Part shown: piece by piece, positions 60,889-64,000 of the stretch
Numbering within the stretch: the stretch's first letter is position 1
Layout of the letters: every line of letters begins with the position of its first letter
Source: Paenibacillus oryzae
GTDB lineage: Bacteria > Bacillota > Bacilli > Paenibacillales > Paenibacillaceae
DNA: 64,000 nt
Direction: 5' to 3'
Assembly: GCF_001675045.1 (NCBI RefSeq)
Contig: NZ_LYPA01000064.1
Coordinates: 124,001 to 188,000 of the forward strand
Made by a program: the position numbers and the translations under genes
The notes under the pieces: model-generated
What the model saw: only the letters and a program-made list of their open reading frames with translations
Told to the model about the DNA's origin: nothing
The model's database searches: none

Positions 60889-61098
60889 TTATTCTTCCTT
60901 GCTGGCGATTGTTTCGACCTGCACAATGTCACCGTAAATTTCTTCCAGCGCCACGCCTACAAATTTGTGAGAGCGCGGATTGACCAGCTCTGTTTTTTCA
61001 CCGTTGCGCAGCATGCGGGCTCTTCTGGAGGCCGCTACGACCAACGTATATTTGCTGTCAACCTTTTTCACCATTTCATCAATGGACGGATATAACAT
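60889..61098 (-). CDS. rpoZ: RNA polymerase omega subunit
   Basis: 69 aa. MLYPSIDEMVKKVDSKYTLV starts the protein and ASRRARMLRNGE is the conserved core. Omega helps fold and assemble the beta' subunit. It is 16 bp after gmk, the conserved gmk-rpoZ order. Confidence 0.96.
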   Translation of the reverse strand: MLYPSIDEMVKKVDSKYTLVVAASRRARMLRNGEKTELVNPRSHKFVGVALEEIYGDIVQVETIASKEE

Positions 61099-61114
61099 TG
61101 TACATTCTCCTCAC

Positions 61115-61726
61115 TCAAGCTTTCTCGATTGCCGTTCTCATATGGGCTACAGTCGGCATAACCCGGTAGCCCTTGCAATGCTCTGCAATAATAATACTGC
61201 GAATACGGTCGCTTGCAGCATCGATTTCGTCGTTAACAACGGCGTAATCATAATGGCTGAGAAGCCCCAGCTCTCTGTTCGCTTCGTTCATTCGGCGTTC
61301 GATGGTATCCTTGGTTTCCGTGCCTCGACCTGTAATGCGTTCCTTAAGCACGTCAAACGACGGCGGCAGCAGAAAGATAAAAATGGCCTCCTGGAACTTT
61401 TCCTTTACCTTCAACGCGCCTTGTACATCAATTTCCAGAATGACATCTCTGCCGCTCGCCAGGGTCGTATCCACAAAATCACGGGGCGTGCCGTAGTAGT
61501 TGCCTACATATTCAGCATGCTCAAGCAAGGCATCCCGCTTGATCATATCCTGAAACTGTTCTCTGGTTCTGAAAAAATAGTTGACTCCATCTATCTCGCC
61601 CTGTCTCGGCTGCCTGGTGGTAGCGGACACCGAATATACAAGTTCGGGCATCCGTTTCCGCAGCGCGGCGCATACCGTGCCTTTGCCTACTCCGGCAGGA
61701 CCGGACAAAACAATTAACAATCCCAT
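61115..61726 (-). CDS. gmk: Guanylate kinase
   Basis: 203 aa. Phosphorylates GMP to GDP. P-loop [16 protein letters not shown] (about residues 4-19), the GMP-binding [21 protein letters not shown] (seen as [11 protein letters not shown], about 34-44) and [10 protein letters not shown] are present. The start at 61726 has GGAG sites upstream; the long open frame to 61876 overlaps remA and is rejected. Confidence 0.97.
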   Translation of the reverse strand: MGLLIVLSGPAGVGKGTVCAALRKRMPELVYSVSATTRQPRQGEIDGVNYFFRTREQFQDMIKRDALLEHAEYVGNYYGTPRDFVDTTLASGRDVILEIDVQGALKVKEKFQEAIFIFLLPPSFDVLKERITGRGTETKDTIERRMNEANRELGLLSHYDYAVVNDEIDAASDRIRSIIIAEHCKGYRVMPTVAHMRTAIEKA

Positions 61727-61745
61727 TTGCTCCAAGCTCCCCGTA

Positions 61746-62006
61746 CTATTCGTCGTTATCGTCATCCTTGGTGGACAAACGATGGGCAACCGTCTCCGGT
61801 TGAACCGCTGATAAAATAACATGGTCGCTGTCCGTAATGATGACAGCCCGGGTACGGCGTCCGTAAGTTGCGTCAATCAGCATATGACGGTCGCGCGCCT
61901 CCTGAATAATTCGTTTGATTGGAGCCGATTCCGGACTCACAATAGAAATAATGCGATTCGCCGAAACGATATTGCCGAATCCGATATTAATCAGCTTTAT
62001 AGCCAA
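61746..62006 (-). CDS. remA: Extracellular matrix regulator RemA
   Basis: 86 aa, DUF370 family. In B. subtilis RemA is a ring-forming DNA-binding protein that activates biofilm matrix and osmoprotection genes. [20 protein letters not shown] and [20 protein letters not shown] match the family. Translation starts at TTG 62006 with GGAGGGG about 8 nt upstream. It is followed by gmk and rpoZ, the conserved order; yicC, its usual upstream neighbour, is absent. Confidence 0.95.
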   Translation of the reverse strand: MAIKLINIGFGNIVSANRIISIVSPESAPIKRIIQEARDRHMLIDATYGRRTRAVIITDSDHVILSAVQPETVAHRLSTKDDDNDE

Positions 62007-62153
62007 GCCAGATCCCCCTCCGCGTTCGTTATGAACGCAACTGTCCCATTTCCAACATCCACGGCATACATGCGAGAAAACATTTCTAGTTTAGTTTGGA
62101 CAAAAAAACGAACAAGCAAACGTATTTTCCCGCCTGCTCCGACTCGTATGCCT

Positions 62154-62182
62154 ATTTTAATTGATTTTGAAGCCATGAACAA
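62154..62182 (-). promoter_or_regulatory. Sigma-A-like promoter of remA-gmk-rpoZ
   Basis: Minus strand TTGTTC (62177-62182), 17-bp spacer, TAAAAT (62154-62159). Confidence 0.5.
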
Positions 62183-62224
62183 GCAAAAAATAACATGGCA
62201 GCGTCACTTTTGATAAATCGGCTA

Positions 62225-64000
62225 TTATTTTTTTGTTTTTTGCCACACATAACGGGTTAGTTGAACCGCCATATCATGGTACATAAAAGGTGTTATCAAA
62301 TAAATGCCGTTAAAATGAGGCAACGCCGCATCCAGCAGCTCCTGAGCGATCCGAACGCCCTCCGCCCGGCCGGCTTCGCCTTCCAATCCCGCCATGCGCT
62401 TGCGTACCTCGTCCGAAAGCTGAATGCCGGGCACCTCGTTATGCAAATATTCCGCGTTGCGTCCGTTGGCGAGCGGCATAATGCCGATAAATACCGGCAC
62501 GCCGATATTTTTGGTCGCTTCCGCAATCCGCACCATCAGCTCGGGATCATAAACGGGCTGCGTCATAATATAGTCGGCCCCTGATGACACCTTGCGCTCC
62601 AGACGCTGCACGGCCTTGTCCAGATGCTTCACATTGGGATTAAACGCCGCGCCCACGATAAAGTTTGCTTTTTGCTTAAGCGGCTTGCCCGAAAATGCCG
62701 TCCCTTCGTTTAACTGCTTGATCATGCGGATCATTTCGAAGGAGGTCAAATCATAAACCGAGCTGGAGTCCGGCAAATCGCCAAACCTGGCGGGGTCGCC
62801 CGTGACAGCCAAAACATGGTTGATGCCCAGCGCATCCAATCCCATCATGTGGGACTGCGTGCCGATCAGGTTCCGGTCTCGTGCCGCGATATGGACAAGC
62901 GGCGTAATATCGACCTGCTCCCGCAGCAGCGCCCCCAGCGCCAGATTGCTCATGCGCGTGACGGCAAGCGAGTTGTCGGCCATGGTGATCGCATCGGCGT
63001 TAACGGCTTTCAAAGCAGCTGCTCCCGCCATAAACCGGCTAATATCCAGATCGCGAGGCGGGTCCAGCTCCACAATAACGGTATGGCGCTGCTTCACGAG
63101 ATCAACGATGGTTTGAGGAGCGTCTCCGCCCGTTCTGGAAAACTTTCCTGCTGTTGAAGCCTGGTTCGGCGCAGATTCTGCAACTGCCGCTTTAGGCCGT
63201 TGAATGGCTGCTTCCGACTGAGGGGCGTAGCCCTCAATTGCCGCAGCCATAGCGGCTACATGCTCCGGCGTGGTGCCGCAGCAGCCGCCGATAATTTTGA
63301 CGCCGCGATCGGCAAAACGGCGCGCGCACTCTCCGAAGTATTGAGCGCCTGCCGAATAGCTGTATTTGCCATCGACATAATCCGGTATACCGGCATTGGG
63401 ATATACCGACAGCGGCAAATGGACCGGCCCTTCAATGGACTCTACCGCCTTCAAAATGCCGTTAGGACCGCTATGGCAGTTGAAGCCAACGACATCGGCG
63501 CCAAGCTTCTTCAATTGCTGGAACGCATCGGCCAGCGCTACGCCGTCACGAGTGCGGCCGCTATCCTCAACCGCAAACTGGCATATGACGGGGATATCCC
63601 CTATTTTTCGGGCGATGGACAAAGCAAGCTTCATTTCCTTCAGGTCATAGAAGGTTTCGAGCAGCAGGCCGTCCGCTCCCGCCTCCACCAGCGCTGTCAT
63701 CTGGCGTTCATAGGCTTCCTCCACCTTGGAGGTGCGAACGTTATTAAGCTTGCCATCCCGCACCGATCCAATAGAGCCTATAACAAAGGCATCTTCGCCA
63801 ACTGCGGAGCGGGCAATCGCCACTCCGGCCCGGTTAATGGCCTCCATCTGGTCCTCTAGCCCGTATTTAGCCAGCTTCACCAGGTTGGCGGAATACGTAT
63901 TGGTCTCGATGATTCGCGCTCCTGCTTCATAATATAGCCGATGCACATTTTGGATTACCTCGGGGCGAAGAACGTTTAATTCCTCATAGGAAACTCCGAT
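62225..64000 (-). CDS. Bifunctional homocysteine S-methyltransferase / methylenetetrahydrofolate reductase, 5' end cut
   Basis: At least 591 residues are visible. The N-terminal half is a homocysteine S-methyltransferase: IIETNTYSAN, VGFNCHSGP and IGGCCGTTPEH carry the three zinc-binding cysteines. The second half (from about 20 residues after a Pro/Ala-rich linker) is a MetF-type flavin enzyme: TVIVELDPPRDLD, AVTGDPARFGD and NFIVGAAFNPN. Together they make the methyl donor and methylate homocysteine to methionine. The frame stays open through base 64000 (IGVSYEELNVLRPE upstream of the first in-window GTG), so the true start and any S-box or other leader lie outside. Confidence 0.94.
   Translation of the reverse strand: MGVSYEELNVLRPEVIQNVHRLYYEAGARIIETNTYSANLVKLAKYGLEDQMEAINRAGVAIARSAVGEDAFVIGSIGSVRDGKLNNVRTSKVEEAYERQMTALVEAGADGLLLETFYDLKEMKLALSIARKIGDIPVICQFAVEDSGRTRDGVALADAFQQLKKLGADVVGFNCHSGPNGILKAVESIEGPVHLPLSVYPNAGIPDYVDGKYSYSAGAQYFGECARRFADRGVKIIGGCCGTTPEHVAAMAAAIEGYAPQSEAAIQRPKAAVAESAPNQASTAGKFSRTGGDAPQTIVDLVKQRHTVIVELDPPRDLDISRFMAGAAALKAVNADAITMADNSLAVTRMSNLALGALLREQVDITPLVHIAARDRNLIGTQSHMMGLDALGINHVLAVTGDPARFGDLPDSSSVYDLTSFEMIRMIKQLNEGTAFSGKPLKQKANFIVGAAFNPNVKHLDKAVQRLERKVSSGADYIMTQPVYDPELMVRIAEATKNIGVPVFIGIMPLANGRNAEYLHNEVPGIQLSDEVRKRMAGLEGEAGRAEGVRIAQELLDAALPHFNGIYLITPFMYHDMAVQLTRYVWQKTKK

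Noticed and set aside
61997..62182. 61-aa minus-strand frame upstream of remA
   Set aside because: No ribosome site; it covers the likely remA promoter and ends in the remA ribosome site region.
62007..62224. Terminator after the methionine/folate bifunctional gene
   Set aside because: GCCATG/CATGGC can pair around 62173-62200, but there is no T-run, so it was not called.

Overview
The window looks like a piece of a Paenibacillus-type (Paenibacillaceae, spore-forming Firmicutes) chromosome. Protein sequences and gene order match two conserved Bacillus subtilis neighbourhoods, sporulation genes are present (spoIVA, spoVM, ypeB, two SpoVIF-like genes, YIEGIA), and promoters are of sigma-A type with strong GGAGG ribosome sites. 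Almost every gene is on the minus strand; only rpmB is on the plus strand, so transcription mostly runs from high to low coordinates.

Layout. 1-2 kb: end of a histidine phosphatase gene, an ECF sigma factor with its anti-sigma factor, and a probable CcpA-controlled small RNA. 2.2-13.8 kb: aromatic amino acid cluster aroC-aroB-aroH, then trpEDCFBA behind its own promoter and a TRAP-type attenuator, then hisC-tyrA behind a strong terminator and its own likely promoter. 13.9-20.5 kb: a hepS-menG-mqnP-ubiX-mqnA-hepT-ndk-cheR operon for late (futalosine-route) menaquinone synthesis. 21.2-24 kb: mtrB (TRAP), hbs, spoIVA. 24-38 kb: yphF/yphE-like genes, two 2Fe-2S proteins, gpsA, plsY, der, the YIEGIA pair, ypfD, plsC, cmk, ypfA/B, ypeB, prsW. 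38-41 kb: a MecA/YpbH adaptor, yppC-like DUF2515 and a second SpoVIF-like gene; here the first B. subtilis-like block joins a second one. 41-64 kb: recG, a DegV/FakA fatty acid kinase pair, yloU, rpmB, spoVM, rpe, rsgA, prkC-prpC, rlmN, rsmB, fmt, def, priA, coaBC, a BstA-like gene, rpoZ, gmk, remA and a methionine/folate bifunctional gene running off the right edge.

How the parts fit. Chorismate made by AroC feeds TrpE (tryptophan), AroH/HisC/TyrA (tyrosine, phenylalanine) and MqnA (menaquinone), all in one 20-kb stretch. The TRAP protein gene and an RNA leader carrying about a dozen GAG/UAG triplets are both here, so the trp control circuit is visible complete apart from any anti-TRAP. Most genes are conserved housekeeping or sporulation genes. 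The less ordinary signals are the orphan consensus promoter with cre sites and three-hairpin RNA near 1.9 kb, two palindromic non-coding elements (26.4 and 60.3 kb), a tandem repeat in the hbs leader, and two terminator-like hairpins that bury the ribosome site of the next gene (ypeB, ypfA). I saw no rRNA, tRNA, CRISPR array, prophage or intact insertion sequence.
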